DNA of 64,000 nucleotides. Origin: Nitrosomonas sp. (GTDB lineage: Bacteria > Pseudomonadota > Gammaproteobacteria > Burkholderiales > Nitrosomonadaceae). Shown in pieces: positions 1 to 8,875 of the stretch. Within the stretch, counting starts at the first letter, position 1. The number at the start of each line of letters is the position of its first letter. The position numbers and the translations under genes are program-made. The notes below the pieces were generated by a model. That model saw only the letters and a list, made by a program, of their open reading frames with translations. It had not been told where the DNA came from and made no database searches. The DNA lies in assembly GCA_016710135.1 (NCBI GenBank), contig JADJLM010000001.1, positions 1,275,156-1,339,155 on the forward strand. Direction: 5' to 3'.

Positions 1-258
1 TTAACGGATGGTTCTGATCCTGCGCAACAAGTCGAACAAGAACAAGTGACGCGCTTATATCACGATAAACTACAAGAATCACTCGCGAACCTAGACGAAC
101 GCAGCCGCCATATTATCGAAGCACGTTGGTTAAGGGAACAAGATACGGCAACACTGCATGAACTTGCAGATGAATTAGGGGTATCAGCAGAGCGTATTCG
201 CCAAATTGAGGCGAAAGCGATTCAAAAAATTAAAAGCGCGGTTAGCGCAGCCATGTAA
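1..258 (+). CDS. rpoH: RNA polymerase sigma-32 factor RpoH, C-terminal part (5' end outside window)
   Basis: The reading frame is open from base 1 and ends in a stop at 256-258, so only the last 85 residues are present. They contain sigma region 4: a helix with DERSRHIIEARWL, then the helix-turn-helix LHELADELGVSAERIRQIE that contacts the -35 element. This spacing and wording is typical of RpoH, the heat-shock sigma factor that directs core RNA polymerase to chaperone and protease promoters. The GTG at 46 is internal and not the start. It converges with fbaB across a shared hairpin. RpoH is preferred over other group 3 sigma factors because of the DERSRHII and SAERIRQIE wording. Confidence 0.88.
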   Translation, partial: LTDGSDPAQQVEQEQVTRLYHDKLQESLANLDERSRHIIEARWLREQDTATLHELADELGVSAERIRQIEAKAIQKIKSAVSAAM

Positions 259-275
259 CAACCGGTTAAGGACCA

Positions 276-303
276 TGCTGTGCTTCTAGCTTGAAGCACA
301 GCA
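276..303. terminator. Bidirectional hairpin between rpoH and fbaB
   Basis: Perfect 11-bp inverted repeat (TGCTGTGCTTC at 276-286, GAAGCACAGCA at 293-303) with a 6-nt loop, between the converging rpoH and fbaB stop codons. There is no long T run on either side, so it is a probable rather than canonical intrinsic terminator. Confidence 0.6.
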
Positions 304-331
304 CCTCGATAATTAAGCAAATACAAAATTA

Positions 332-1381
332 CTACGCCACAGTAATTTGTTGACTAAGATAAACATCCTGAATGGCATTGAGCAGTTTTACACCTTCATC
401 AAATGGCTTTTGAAAAGCTTTTCGACCAGAAATTAACCCCATTCCGCCTGCCCGCTTATTGATCACCGCTGTTCGCACCGCTTGATGCAAATCATCTTTG
501 CCAGATTCACCGCCCGAATTAATCATGCCAGCGCGCCCCATATAACAATTGGCCACTTGATAACGCACTAAATCAATCGGATGATCGCTGGTCAACTCGC
601 TATAAACCTTCGCATTGGTTTTACCAAATTTGAGCGCAGTGTAACCCCCATTATTCTCAGCCATTTTTTGTTTGACGATATCCGCCTCGATGGTCGCAGC
701 CAGGTGATTCGCCTGCCCCGTCAGATCGGCGCTCACGTGATAATCTTTTTCGGCTGTCTTAAACGCTGCATTCCGGGTATAGGCCCAAAGAATGGTAACC
801 ATTCCTAACTCATGCGCATGAGCAAAGGCTTCAGAAATCTCTTGAATTTGTCGCCGCGATTCGTCAGAACCGAAAAAAACCGTTGCCCCCACCGCACAGG
901 CACCCATTTCAAAAGCCTGATCGACACTAGCAAATAACGTTTGGTCGAATTGATTGGGATAAGTTAACAATTCGTTATGATTGATCTTAAGAATGAACGG
1001 AATCTTATGCGCATAGCGACGTGCAACCATACCCAATACGCCTAGAGTCGATGCCACCCCATTACACCCTCCCTCGATTGCAAGTCGAACAATATTTTCA
1101 GGGTCGAAAAACAATGGATTCGGTGCAAACGAAGCACCACCTGAATGCTCAACCCCCTGATCCACCGGCAGTAATGAAAGATATCCCGTTCCCGCCAGGC
1201 GACCGTGGTTATAAAGCGCCTGCAAGTTACGCAGTACGCCAGGCTTACGATCGCTATTCAGTAACACCCGATCGATAAAATCAGGCCCGGGGGTTTGTAG
1301 ATTTGTTTTAGGGATGCCTCGACAAACGTGCGCTAATAATTGATCTGCTTCTTGACCCAATAAATTAACAATATCAGTCAT
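332..1381 (-). CDS. fbaB: Class I fructose-bisphosphate aldolase (DhnA/FbaB type)
   Basis: A 349-residue cytoplasmic enzyme that cleaves or forms fructose-1,6-bisphosphate from dihydroxyacetone phosphate and glyceraldehyde-3-phosphate through a Schiff base. The family hallmarks are LLPVDQGVEHSGG (residues 70-82), KINHNELL (132-139), the TIEADIVKQK segment holding the likely Schiff-base lysine (about 237), and SGGESGKDD near the phosphate-binding end. Length and motifs match the archaeal-type class I aldolases found in many bacteria, and it lacks the zinc-ligand pattern of class II enzymes. In an autotroph it would serve gluconeogenesis and Calvin-cycle flux. It ends against rpoH and is probably transcribed alone. 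Confidence 0.9.
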   Translation of the reverse strand: MTDIVNLLGQEADQLLAHVCRGIPKTNLQTPGPDFIDRVLLNSDRKPGVLRNLQALYNHGRLAGTGYLSLLPVDQGVEHSGGASFAPNPLFFDPENIVRLAIEGGCNGVASTLGVLGMVARRYAHKIPFILKINHNELLTYPNQFDQTLFASVDQAFEMGACAVGATVFFGSDESRRQIQEISEAFAHAHELGMVTILWAYTRNAAFKTAEKDYHVSADLTGQANHLAATIEADIVKQKMAENNGGYTALKFGKTNAKVYSELTSDHPIDLVRYQVANCYMGRAGMINSGGESGKDDLHQAVRTAVINKRAGGMGLISGRKAFQKPFDEGVKLLNAIQDVYLSQQITVA

Positions 1382-1839
1382 TTCTTACTCCTTATCGCCA
1401 TTTTTTTTGAGTATACGCCCAAAAGTGACATCAAGTATAACAAGGCGACTCAAAAGGCCTGTAAAATCACGACGACAAAGGCCGTCTTTGCGGCATTCTC
1501 TCTCCTTTAAAGCTACAGCTTACCCCGCCCCCCACCTGCTGTCGCAGTACAGTTCCACTGCTGAGCATCAGGATGCGCAGATTGATAGCGAAGTAGTTGA
1601 CTCGTGGAAAAATTCTTACATAAATTATCTGCAGCTTGCTTCTCGACTGCTGGTGCTGCCGATGTGCTATAAAGCGCTGCAGCAATTTCTGCTTTGGCAT
1701 CGATTTTGAATTGCTGACAAAAATGATATTGCCTGAGATTCCATGTAATACAACAATGACTTACCGCATTTCATCACATTGAGACAAGCAACTCGCTTCA
1801 TCGGTATATAATTTTAGCTTTTAACTGTTACTCAAAAAA
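1382..1839. other. Intergenic stretch with a possible coding remnant
   Basis: No complete gene is convincing here. On the minus strand, about 1539-1712, there is a protein-like open stretch without a start codon (pieces DAKAEIAAALYS and CKNFSTSQLLRYQSAHPDAQQW). It could be the tail of a lost small secreted protein. Open frames on the plus strand have no ribosome site and unlikely composition. The fbaB promoter should lie at the left edge. Confidence 0.35.
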
Positions 1840-2391
1840 ATGCAGGAACCTAGACCCCCGGTTGTTGAGCCCTATACTTTTGTTTTTAGTTGGAAACGCT
1901 TTCTCGTGCATTGCGCGATCATAAGTTTTTGTGTGTTTTTGGGGTTGATGACTTGGTATTTGGGTAAACCGCCGAGTATTCGTTTTTACGAAACCAAATC
2001 GGAAGCACCGTTAACCACCCCACTGGCGCCTGGTATCAATATGGCGCTGAATATACGGAGTTCGGTTGCTGTCAAGCAGAGTGAACCATTACAAGTCGAG
2101 CTGTTCAAAGGGAATGTTTACTTTGACATTCAAAAACATGCAATCAAGCAATTGGAAATAAAAGTTGGTAGTACCATCATCAAGGATTTCGGTACTCGTT
2201 TCAGTATCCAATTACATAAAGACGGCACGGGTCATATTGCAGTTGCCGATGGGCACATCAAGATTCACACCCCTTCTGGAAATGTTTTTCAAATCAATGC
2301 ATTCGAAGAAGCTGAATTTGACGAAACCGGCATTAGCAAACACCGCTTGCTGAGCGAACGCAATATCGCACCCTGGCATTCCCAACAATAA
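1840..2391 (+). CDS. Membrane-anchored FecR-like domain protein (orphan)
   Basis: A 183-residue protein with a short cytoplasmic N-terminus, one membrane segment at about 22-43 (FLVHCAIISFCVFLGLMTWY) and a periplasmic domain. From residue 60 onward it follows the FecR core pattern: LAPGINMALNIRSSVAV, then VELFKGNVYFDIQ, then STIIKDFGTRFSIQ and GHIAVADGHIKI. FecR proteins normally relay a TonB-receptor signal to an ECF sigma factor, but no sigma factor or receptor is adjacent and the N-terminal sigma-binding part is very short. It may be a stand-alone FecR-fold protein. Family membership rests on this pattern; function is unknown. Confidence 0.6.
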   Translation: MQEPRPPVVEPYTFVFSWKRFLVHCAIISFCVFLGLMTWYLGKPPSIRFYETKSEAPLTTPLAPGINMALNIRSSVAVKQSEPLQVELFKGNVYFDIQKHAIKQLEIKVGSTIIKDFGTRFSIQLHKDGTGHIAVADGHIKIHTPSGNVFQINAFEEAEFDETGISKHRLLSERNIAPWHSQQ

Positions 2392-2572
2392 TGCCCAATT
2401 CTTAATCCTCAACGCGATCCGTAGCTGCTCGACGAAGTTTCCTCCGGCGTTTCAGCTTGCTTGTAATCTGGCTTGAGCGCAAAAATAGTGCGCCAGATTT
2501 TTGCTTTACTATTTTATTTTCCAGACATAGGGTTTTGGGGTGCATTAGTATGTTACAGTCCCAACTATCCTT

Positions 2573-3550
2573 ATGGAAAATTCTATTGATAAAGCTGAAC
2601 TGAGAGCACTCTATCAGCACCGTTGGCAACCTAATCTAAAAATTCCTTTGTTTTATGGGATATGGATTGTACTTGGTATAATCGCTTGGTACGCCCCGCA
2701 TTGGTCCATTGTTTGGCTTTGTTATCTTGCGATGGGTTACATGCAAATGGGTATTGTAACTTTTATGCATGATTGCACGCACAGCGTTCTATTTAAGACC
2801 AAGTGGAAGAACTGGGTATTCGGTGTTTTTACTATGATACCGCTGGTAATTTCTTTACCGCTTTCAAAGAAGACCATCTCCTACATCATCGTTTCAATCG
2901 TTCGAATAAAGATCCGGATGCGTTTACTATGGGTAAGCGAGGAATCGGGGATTACATCCTTTTTTATGCTTATGCTGTCATTGGTGTACTACTGACAGCT
3001 GTCCAGTTTGTTATTATTTTCCCCATACAGAAATTGCGGGGTTAAAGCGCTCATTCATTGGAGCGAAATAGCGCTACATACGGTGATTACCGTCATTATT
3101 TTTGAATGGGCCAATCGTCAAGGGATTGCAGCTGAGGTTTTTGCACTTTGGTTCTGGCCGCTTATTTTCTTTGGATTTTTCAATAGCGTGCGGTTTGTCG
3201 CAGAACACTATGGAACACCCTGGAATGCTGGCCAACTTGCCGGCACTCGCACCATCATTAGTAATCCAATGAATTCATGGTTCTGGAACAATATTAACTA
3301 TCATATCGGACACCACGTATACCCTGCAGTGCCTTGGTATAATCTTCAGAGGCTTCATGTGCTAATGCTGCCGGAAATTAATCGTCAGAATGCACTGATC
3401 GATAAAAGCTATTTCGGTGTCTTCTTCGATGCCATGATCCGTGGCCCGGAAAGTCTTAGGCAGAATATCATGCGCAACGAAAAACGAAATGCTAAAACTG
3501 CAGACCCTGTTTCACCCACTATTTCAAATAGCACATTTCTAAATAATTAA
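2573..3550 (+). pseudogene. Fatty acid desaturase, interrupted by two frameshifts
   Basis: Three overlapping frames together encode one membrane desaturase of about 325 residues. All three histidine boxes are present: MHDCTHS near 2767, DHLLHHRF near 2875 and YHIGHHVYP near 3300. These would bind the di-iron centre that inserts a double bond into acyl chains. The first frame is left at about 2854, where one T appears to be missing from a TTT run. The original frame is regained at about 3040, where one G seems extra in GGGG. The shifts compensate, so only about 60 codons are scrambled, but box 2 is lost from the translated product. Substrate is unknown. It is either a recent pseudogene or two base-call errors. 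Confidence 0.75.
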
Positions 3551-3892
3551 TTAGGCGCTAGACTAGCGAAGATTAATAATGAGAACTTTGCGCGGCTGTG
3601 TTTAGTTAATCACCCGGGTGGTACATGCGGTATGCTGAATTTCATGGAATCCATAGTTGTAGTGCGTATCTCAGTTCGTTCTCAGAAACGCAGTCGTTAT
3701 TCATCTCCTGGAAACTGATAATGGTCTAACAGAAATTGAAGAGCAAATGTATCGTGAATTAGCAGTTGGCACTGATGGTGTATCAACGTTTGTCTTATAG
3801 GTCGATGCAACATTCAGTAATGCGAAAGTAACCTCCAAACGCAAAGGTAAATAATACAAAATCAAGACAAGCAATATTGCGCAATTTAAAAG
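3551..3892 (+). other. Gene remnant of unknown identity
   Basis: Between the desaturase and the methyltransferase a plus-strand frame from about 3684 to 3853 reads like protein: RNAVVIHLLETDNGLTEIEE, then QMYRELAVGTDGVSTFVL, an in-frame TAG, then VDATFSNAKVTSKRKGK and a stop. It has no start codon and the upstream part is out of frame. I do not recognise the family. It fits the general decay of this stretch. Confidence 0.35.
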
Positions 3893-4889
3893 ATGATATT
3901 TACGTTAATTAAAAAAATTCGTAACCGCGCACAATTCTTTTGGAGCCAAGTGTTTCGCATTAAAGCGAGTAAGAATAAATTAATAGCACAAAATGATCAT
4001 CGACAGCGCAACCAATCTGATCACCCGTTAAATCTAGAGTCAATTTCCTCATTCGCAGAATATGTGGCATATCACGAAAAGATGGCGTCCGAATATGCCG
4101 ATCGTACGAGTAGAGAGAATCAATTAATAGGCGATCAGCAAGGTTTTTTACCCTGGCTTTTTGCTTCGTTTGTAACAAAAATGTGGATTTTTTCAGCAAT
4201 CTTGCGCATGCTTTCTTGAATACCGATGGCCGTAAAATTCCAAATTGGCGGGAACACATGGCATGCCCATATTGCCATTTGAACAATCGGATGCGCGGGG
4301 CCATTCAAGTCTTTGAACAACTATGTAAACCTAAACTCAATGATAATATCTATTTAACTGAGCAAAAACTCCCTCTATCAATGGTTCCAGCAAAACTATT
4401 CAAGCGTTATTGGCAGTGAGTATCTAGCAAAATACAGTACCTTATGGAAGTCTTGATAACAATCGTATTCGAAATGAAACGCTTACAAGTTTAACCTTCG
4501 AAGCGAATACTTTTGATTATATTTTATCCTTTGACGTATTCGAGCATATTCCTGATTACCGAGCTGCTTTCCAAGAAACCCTGCGTTGCCTTAAGCCCAG
4601 AGGAAGGTTAATCTTTACAGTACCATTCAACCGCGGCTCGGAGAAAAACATAGTACGAGCACGGTTAGCTACAGATGGAACAATAGAACACGTCTTACCA
4701 CCGGAATATCATGGTGATCCGCTCAACAGTAAAGGTGTTTTGTGTTTTTATCATTTCGGATGGGAACTACTCGATCAATTATGTGAAATAGGATTTTCAT
4801 CTGCATCAGCCTACTTATATTGGTCGGAAGAACTAGGTTACCTGGGGTTTGAGCAAATACTTTTTGTTGCCCAGAAAGGTGAGAATTAA
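3893..4889 (+). pseudogene. SAM-dependent methyltransferase with N-terminal zinc-ribbon motif, multiply frameshifted
   Basis: Pieces in successive frames join into one class I methyltransferase. The N-terminal part ends near 4177-4181, where an A run appears one base short. The next piece carries a probable zinc-binding motif (MACPYCHLNNRMRG). Frame changes follow near 4374 and 4438. The last piece, ending at 4889, holds methyltransferase motifs (FDYILSFDVFEHIPDYRAAF, then LRCLKPRGRLIFTVPF). Such proteins transfer methyl groups from S-adenosylmethionine, often in polysaccharide or lipid modification, but the substrate here is unknown. Three shifts make a functional product very unlikely. The IS481-type element begins 9 bp after the stop. 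Confidence 0.7.
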
Positions 4890-4897
4890 ATATAAGT

Positions 4898-6098
4898 TGT
4901 ACTAGCTCAGATCAGATCGTACAGTTACCGAATTGATTGGATGTCTGTCAGATTAGATTTGGTTCAGATTTTTGCTGTTCCAAATCGTTTTCCCACTGAG
5001 CAAAGTCTCCATAGGAGTTTTTCCATTGCAGACTTTTCCCTGATGAGTTCTTTCATTATTATAATAATCGATCCAGCTGTCTAGGTCCTTTTGCAGTGAC
5101 TCCAAATCGTGATACAGCTCTTGCGGAAAGTCACTTGATAGAATTCCTGTAAGATGGTTTTATGGAATCGCTCACAGATACCGTTGGTCTGAGGTGACAT
5201 GGCTTTTGTTTTGGTATGGTCGATATCATTGATTGCCAAATATAGCTGGTAATGATGCTGTTCAACCCGCCCGCAATACTCCGTACCTCTGTCCGTTAAT
5301 ATTCGCAACATGGGTAAACCCTGTGTCGCATAGAATGGCAGCACCTTGTCATTTAGGATATCGGCTGCAGTAATTGATGTTTTGGCCGTATAGAGCTTGC
5401 AATGCACTACCTTGGAGTAAGTATCAATAAAAGTTTGCTGATAAATACGACCAACACCTTTTAGATTTCCCACATAGAAGGTGTCCTGTGCGCCCAAATA
5501 ACCAGGGTGCATCGTTTCTATTTCACCGCTGGCAATATCATCCTGTTTCTTTTTCTCCAATGCTGCGATTTGTGCATCATTCAAAATGATGCCTTCACTG
5601 GCGATCTTGGTTTCCAGTGCAGCAAGGCGATCTTTGAAGTTTGCTAGCTGGTGGCGTAACCAGATCGAGCGCACACCACTACCTGGTACATAAATACCGC
5701 TTTTGCGTAATTCGTTGCTGGTTCGATGCTGGCCATGTGCCGGATACTCTACTGCATAGGCTACCACCGCCTGCTCAGTGGCTTCATCCACCCGATTCTT
5801 AAAGTTAGCAACACGACGATCCTGATTGATCAATGCTTCCAGACCGTTTGTCTCAACTAATTCCTGATAACGATAAAATGTATCTCTCGAAACTCCCATT
5901 ATCTTGCAGGCTTTTGAGATATTCTGAAGTTCTTCAGCAAGATTGAGCAATCCTGCTTTATGTTTAATGATTGGATTGTTAGTATGCAACATGAGCGTTA
6001 CCTCCATTTATGTTTGATTTTAAATTTCAACACCCATATCAAACTCGGTAACGCTCTCGATTTCAAGCCCTTTGTACGATTAGATCTGAACTAATACA
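4898..6098. mobile_element. IS481-type insertion sequence, copy 1 (transposase on minus strand)
   Basis: The ends are imperfect inverted repeats of 26 bp: TGTACTAGCTCAGATC at the left and, read inward from the right, TGTATTAGTTCAGATC; both continue to GTACA, with 22 of 26 positions equal. The total length of 1201 bp fits a one-gene DDE element. No target duplication is evident (AAGT on the left, ATTG on the right). A second, more degenerate copy in opposite orientation is at 15773-16971. The element sits between the broken methyltransferase and an integrase tail. Confidence 0.75.
4958..6007 (-). pseudogene. IS481-family transposase, frameshifted near the C-terminus
   Basis: A DDE transposase with an N-terminal helix-turn-helix (ACKIMGVSRDTFYRYQELVE, about residues 33-52) and a catalytic core. 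The core shows FIDTYSK (first Asp), ILTDRGTEYCGR (second Asp) and MSPQTNGICERFHKTIL (catalytic Glu). The main frame runs 5081-6007, but after TFRK, near 5126, one base is missing. The other frame then continues with LYHDLESLQKDLDSW and YYNNERTHQGK to a stop near 4958, as in the second copy. As sequenced, the product would have a wrong 10-residue tail, so activity is doubtful. Confidence 0.8.
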
Positions 6099-6311
6099 AT
6101 TGAAGATTTTCGCTGGCATGACTTACGCCATACCTGGGCAAGCTGGCTGACCCAAAACGGCGTACCGCTCAATGTCATTCAAGAAATGGGGGCATGGGAA
6201 TCTGCTGAGATGGTAAGGCGGTATGCTCATTTAGCACCAGAGCAATTTGCTCAACATGCTCGGGTCTTGGATGGTGTGCTCAATGGCACAAATTTGGCAC
6301 AATCGAAGTAA
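6099..6311 (+). pseudogene. Tyrosine recombinase (integrase) C-terminal fragment
   Basis: An open frame directly abutting the insertion sequence encodes the catalytic end of a phage-type integrase. It contains HDLRHTWASWL (the HxxR box), VIQEMGAWESAEMVRRYAHL (Trp in the histidine/tryptophan position and the nucleophile Tyr in RRYAH), then a stop at 6309-6311. Everything N-terminal is missing. It ends 36 bp from the 3' end of tRNA-Thr, the classic position for an integrase of an element inserted into a tRNA gene. It is therefore probably the relic of the enzyme that brought in the decayed genes at 2.5-6.1 kb. Confidence 0.8.
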
Positions 6312-6346
6312 AAAGGAATCAGTAGTTACGCTAAGTTGTTGATTTT

Positions 6347-6422
<76 letters not shown>

Positions 6423-6577
6423 TTTGCTGCATGCAAGTGCTGGGATTATAGATGCTTCATCAATTACCAGCAATGATTCTTCTGTTTAATTCACTAAATC
6501 TACCCTGATATAAGGTGTAGAAGTAAAGCAAATTAAGTTACTCCGTGCTAGTACATTCGAAGATCAAGCTAGGTCCC

Positions 6578-8761
6578 TTAAAATTCGAGGGGATCGACAT
6601 CGATAGCCCAGCGGACTTTTGCTTTACTTATTTTCGAGAGCTCGGTGTACCAATTACTCAAAAAATCTTGAAGCTTTTTTCGTGAATGCGATTGAATTAA
6701 AACATGTGCTCGTTCATAACCTTTGAGTCTTGGCATCTGCGCTGGAACCGGGTCATAAATTTGAATGGACTGTGATGAGGGCGCGATAGCTAATGCATGC
6801 TTTAAAAAGTTTAGCGCGCTTTCTAGCTTCGGTGCTTCCGCATTCAAGAGCGTCTGATAAGTATAAGGTGGAAAATCGACGGTTTGTCTTTCTGCTAGCA
6901 ACTTTTTTGCGTAATGATCATAATCGTGCTTGATTAATGCTGAGTAAAGGGGGTGATCGGGCAAATCAGTCTGTATGAGAACTGCTCCGGCTGTGGTGGC
7001 GCGACCAGCGCGGCCTGCAACTTGCATCAACTGGGAAAATAGCCGTTCTTCGGCTCTAAAATCCGTGCTATAGAGTGATGCGTCTGCATTTAGGATACAA
7101 ACCAGTGACAATTCTGGAAAATCATGGCCTTTGGCAAGTAATTGCGTTCCAATCAATATATCAACTTGCTTTGCATGAATCGCTTGGCGTATATGGGCCC
7201 ACGCATCCTTGCGCTGGATATTATCTCGATCGACACGAACAATTCTCGCCGTTGCAAAATGCTTGGTTAAAGCTGCTTCTATCCGCTGCGTCCCTTGGCC
7301 AAACGGTAACAGATCGGGATCACCGCAGTGCGGACAAGCATAGGGAGCGGGTTGTTGATGGCCACAATAGTGGCAGCACAACAATTGTTTCTGCAGGTGA
7401 AGCACTAAACGACTTGAACACCGTGAACAAGTCGCCATCCAGGCGCATGATTTACACAGCAGAATTGGTGCATAACCCCGCCGATTAATGAACACCATGC
7501 TTTGCCGGTTTTGGGACAGGTTCTTCTCAAGTGCGTTCAACAATGGTTCGGACAAGCCTTCTTGAAGCAATTTGTTCCGCGTGTCAATCAATTGAATCAC
7601 GGGCAATGCTGCATTTTTAATTGCCCGTGTTCGTAACGATAATAACGAATACCGTCCCGTTAACGCATTATGATAACTTTCTAGCGAAGGTGTGGCAGAA
7701 CCGAGAACGATCGGGATATGAGTCTGTTTGGCACGAAAAATTGCGACATCGCGGGCTGAATAGCGAAAGCCATCCTGCTGTTTATAGGATAGGTCATGTT
7801 CTTCATCAATAATGATCAACCCTAATTTGGGTAGTGGGGTAAATATTGCCAGCCGCGTGCCAAGGATGATGTTAGCTGTACCAGCTTGAGCTAGCAGCCA
7901 GTTTTGTGTGCGTTCTGTGGTATTCAACTTACTGTGCAAACAAATTACGGATAAAGCAGGAAAGCGATCGCGAAATCCTTTTTCAAGCTGGGGTGTTAGA
8001 TTGATCTCGGGTACTAAAATTAAGACTTGGCGATCCTGTTGCAAAACAGCGGCGATAACCTGCAAATAGACTTCTGTTTTACCACTCCCGGTAATACCAT
8101 GCAGTAACCAAGTTTTAAATTGATGGAGTGCAGCCACAATTGTATTGACTGCATCAGCCTGCTCAGGATTGAGCGTGGGTAGCGGCAATACCTTAGATTG
8201 AGACGGCATCACAGTGTATCGCTTTTCGATCCACGCACGCGTCAAAAATAATTCGAGTAACTGTGGCGCCCGTTGTGAAATCACTTTGGCTTGTTTATTC
8301 GTTACCATGCCCATTGCTTGGAATTGCGTGAGCAAATTACGTTGCGCTTTATCGCGCGCAGGTAGTGAATCTATCGAGATTCCTCGACCTGCTTCTGTAA
8401 GCATAAAAAGAGTTTGCTCAGCATTGATTTTGCTTATCAGTTTTGTGCTTGGTAGTTTTGCCGGCAAACACCCCATGATAATCATCCCAATCGGATGGTG
8501 GTAATAGTGATTACAAAAAGTAAACAGCTTAAGCAATTGGGTTGGCAAAGGTGGGATCGATCTTAAAACTTCATCGACTGCTTTTAATTGTTCAGGCTTA
8601 ACCTGGGTGTCTTGAACTTTCTCCACAATGACACCGATCATGTGCCGCTTTCCAAATGGAACGCGAACCAGTAGGCCGATATCCTGCTGTGAAGCATCGG
8701 GTAACCGATAATCGAACAAGCTATCAATTGGAACATTTAGCGCAACTCGAACAATCGTCAC
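6578..8761 (-). CDS. priA: Primosomal replication restart helicase PriA
   Basis: A 727-residue 3'-5' DNA helicase that recognises stalled forks and reloads the replisome. The N-terminal DNA-binding domain starts VRVALNVPIDSLFDYRLP. The helicase core has Walker A GITGSGKTEVYL (222-233) and Walker B IIIDEEHD (316-323). The PriA zinc module of paired cysteines lies about 430-475 (CKSCAWMATCSRC, then CCHYCGHQ and CPHCGDPD). Later motifs include GTQLLAKGHDFPELSLV and MQVAGRAGRA. Length matches the family (about 730). No stop or frameshift is seen over 2.2 kb, which helps judge sequence quality. A terminator separates it from the upstream lipoprotein gene. Confidence 0.97.
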   Translation of the reverse strand: MTIVRVALNVPIDSLFDYRLPDASQQDIGLLVRVPFGKRHMIGVIVEKVQDTQVKPEQLKAVDEVLRSIPPLPTQLLKLFTFCNHYYHHPIGMIIMGCLPAKLPSTKLISKINAEQTLFMLTEAGRGISIDSLPARDKAQRNLLTQFQAMGMVTNKQAKVISQRAPQLLELFLTRAWIEKRYTVMPSQSKVLPLPTLNPEQADAVNTIVAALHQFKTWLLHGITGSGKTEVYLQVIAAVLQQDRQVLILVPEINLTPQLEKGFRDRFPALSVICLHSKLNTTERTQNWLLAQAGTANIILGTRLAIFTPLPKLGLIIIDEEHDLSYKQQDGFRYSARDVAIFRAKQTHIPIVLGSATPSLESYHNALTGRYSLLSLRTRAIKNAALPVIQLIDTRNKLLQEGLSEPLLNALEKNLSQNRQSMVFINRRGYAPILLCKSCAWMATCSRCSSRLVLHLQKQLLCCHYCGHQQPAPYACPHCGDPDLLPFGQGTQRIEAALTKHFATARIVRVDRDNIQRKDAWAHIRQAIHAKQVDILIGTQLLAKGHDFPELSLVCILNADASLYSTDFRAEERLFSQLMQVAGRAGRATTAGAVLIQTDLPDHPLYSALIKHDYDHYAKKLLAERQTVDFPPYTYQTLLNAEAPKLESALNFLKHALAIAPSSQSIQIYDPVPAQMPRLKGYERAHVLIQSHSRKKLQDFLSNWYTELSKISKAKVRWAIDVDPLEF

Positions 8762-8810
8762 TTTACCGATACCTAATCACAATAACTGCAAGACCAAGTT
8801 TAAAAAACAA

Positions 8811-8836
8811 AAAGGCAAGAGATCACTCTTGCCTTT
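8811..8836 (-). terminator. Intrinsic terminator of the lipoprotein gene
   Basis: Perfect 11-bp stem (AAAGGCAAGAG / CTCTTGCCTTT) with a 4-nt loop. On the minus strand it is followed by TTTTTGTTTTTT, a good U-tract. It lies 40 bp after the stop of the lipoprotein gene and 50 bp before priA. Confidence 0.85.
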
Positions 8837-8875
8837 CAATGTATTACTGGATCGAGAAATTAAACGCTCACGACA

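Noticed and set aside
581..1278. Open frames antisense to fbaB
   Set aside because: Shadows of a clear aldolase gene on the other strand.
1407..1709. 100-residue plus-strand open frame
   Set aside because: No ribosome site, unlikely composition, and the opposite strand looks more protein-like.
8780..8875. Small RNA at the priA/lipoprotein gap
   Set aside because: The stem-loop is fully explained as the terminator of the lipoprotein gene.
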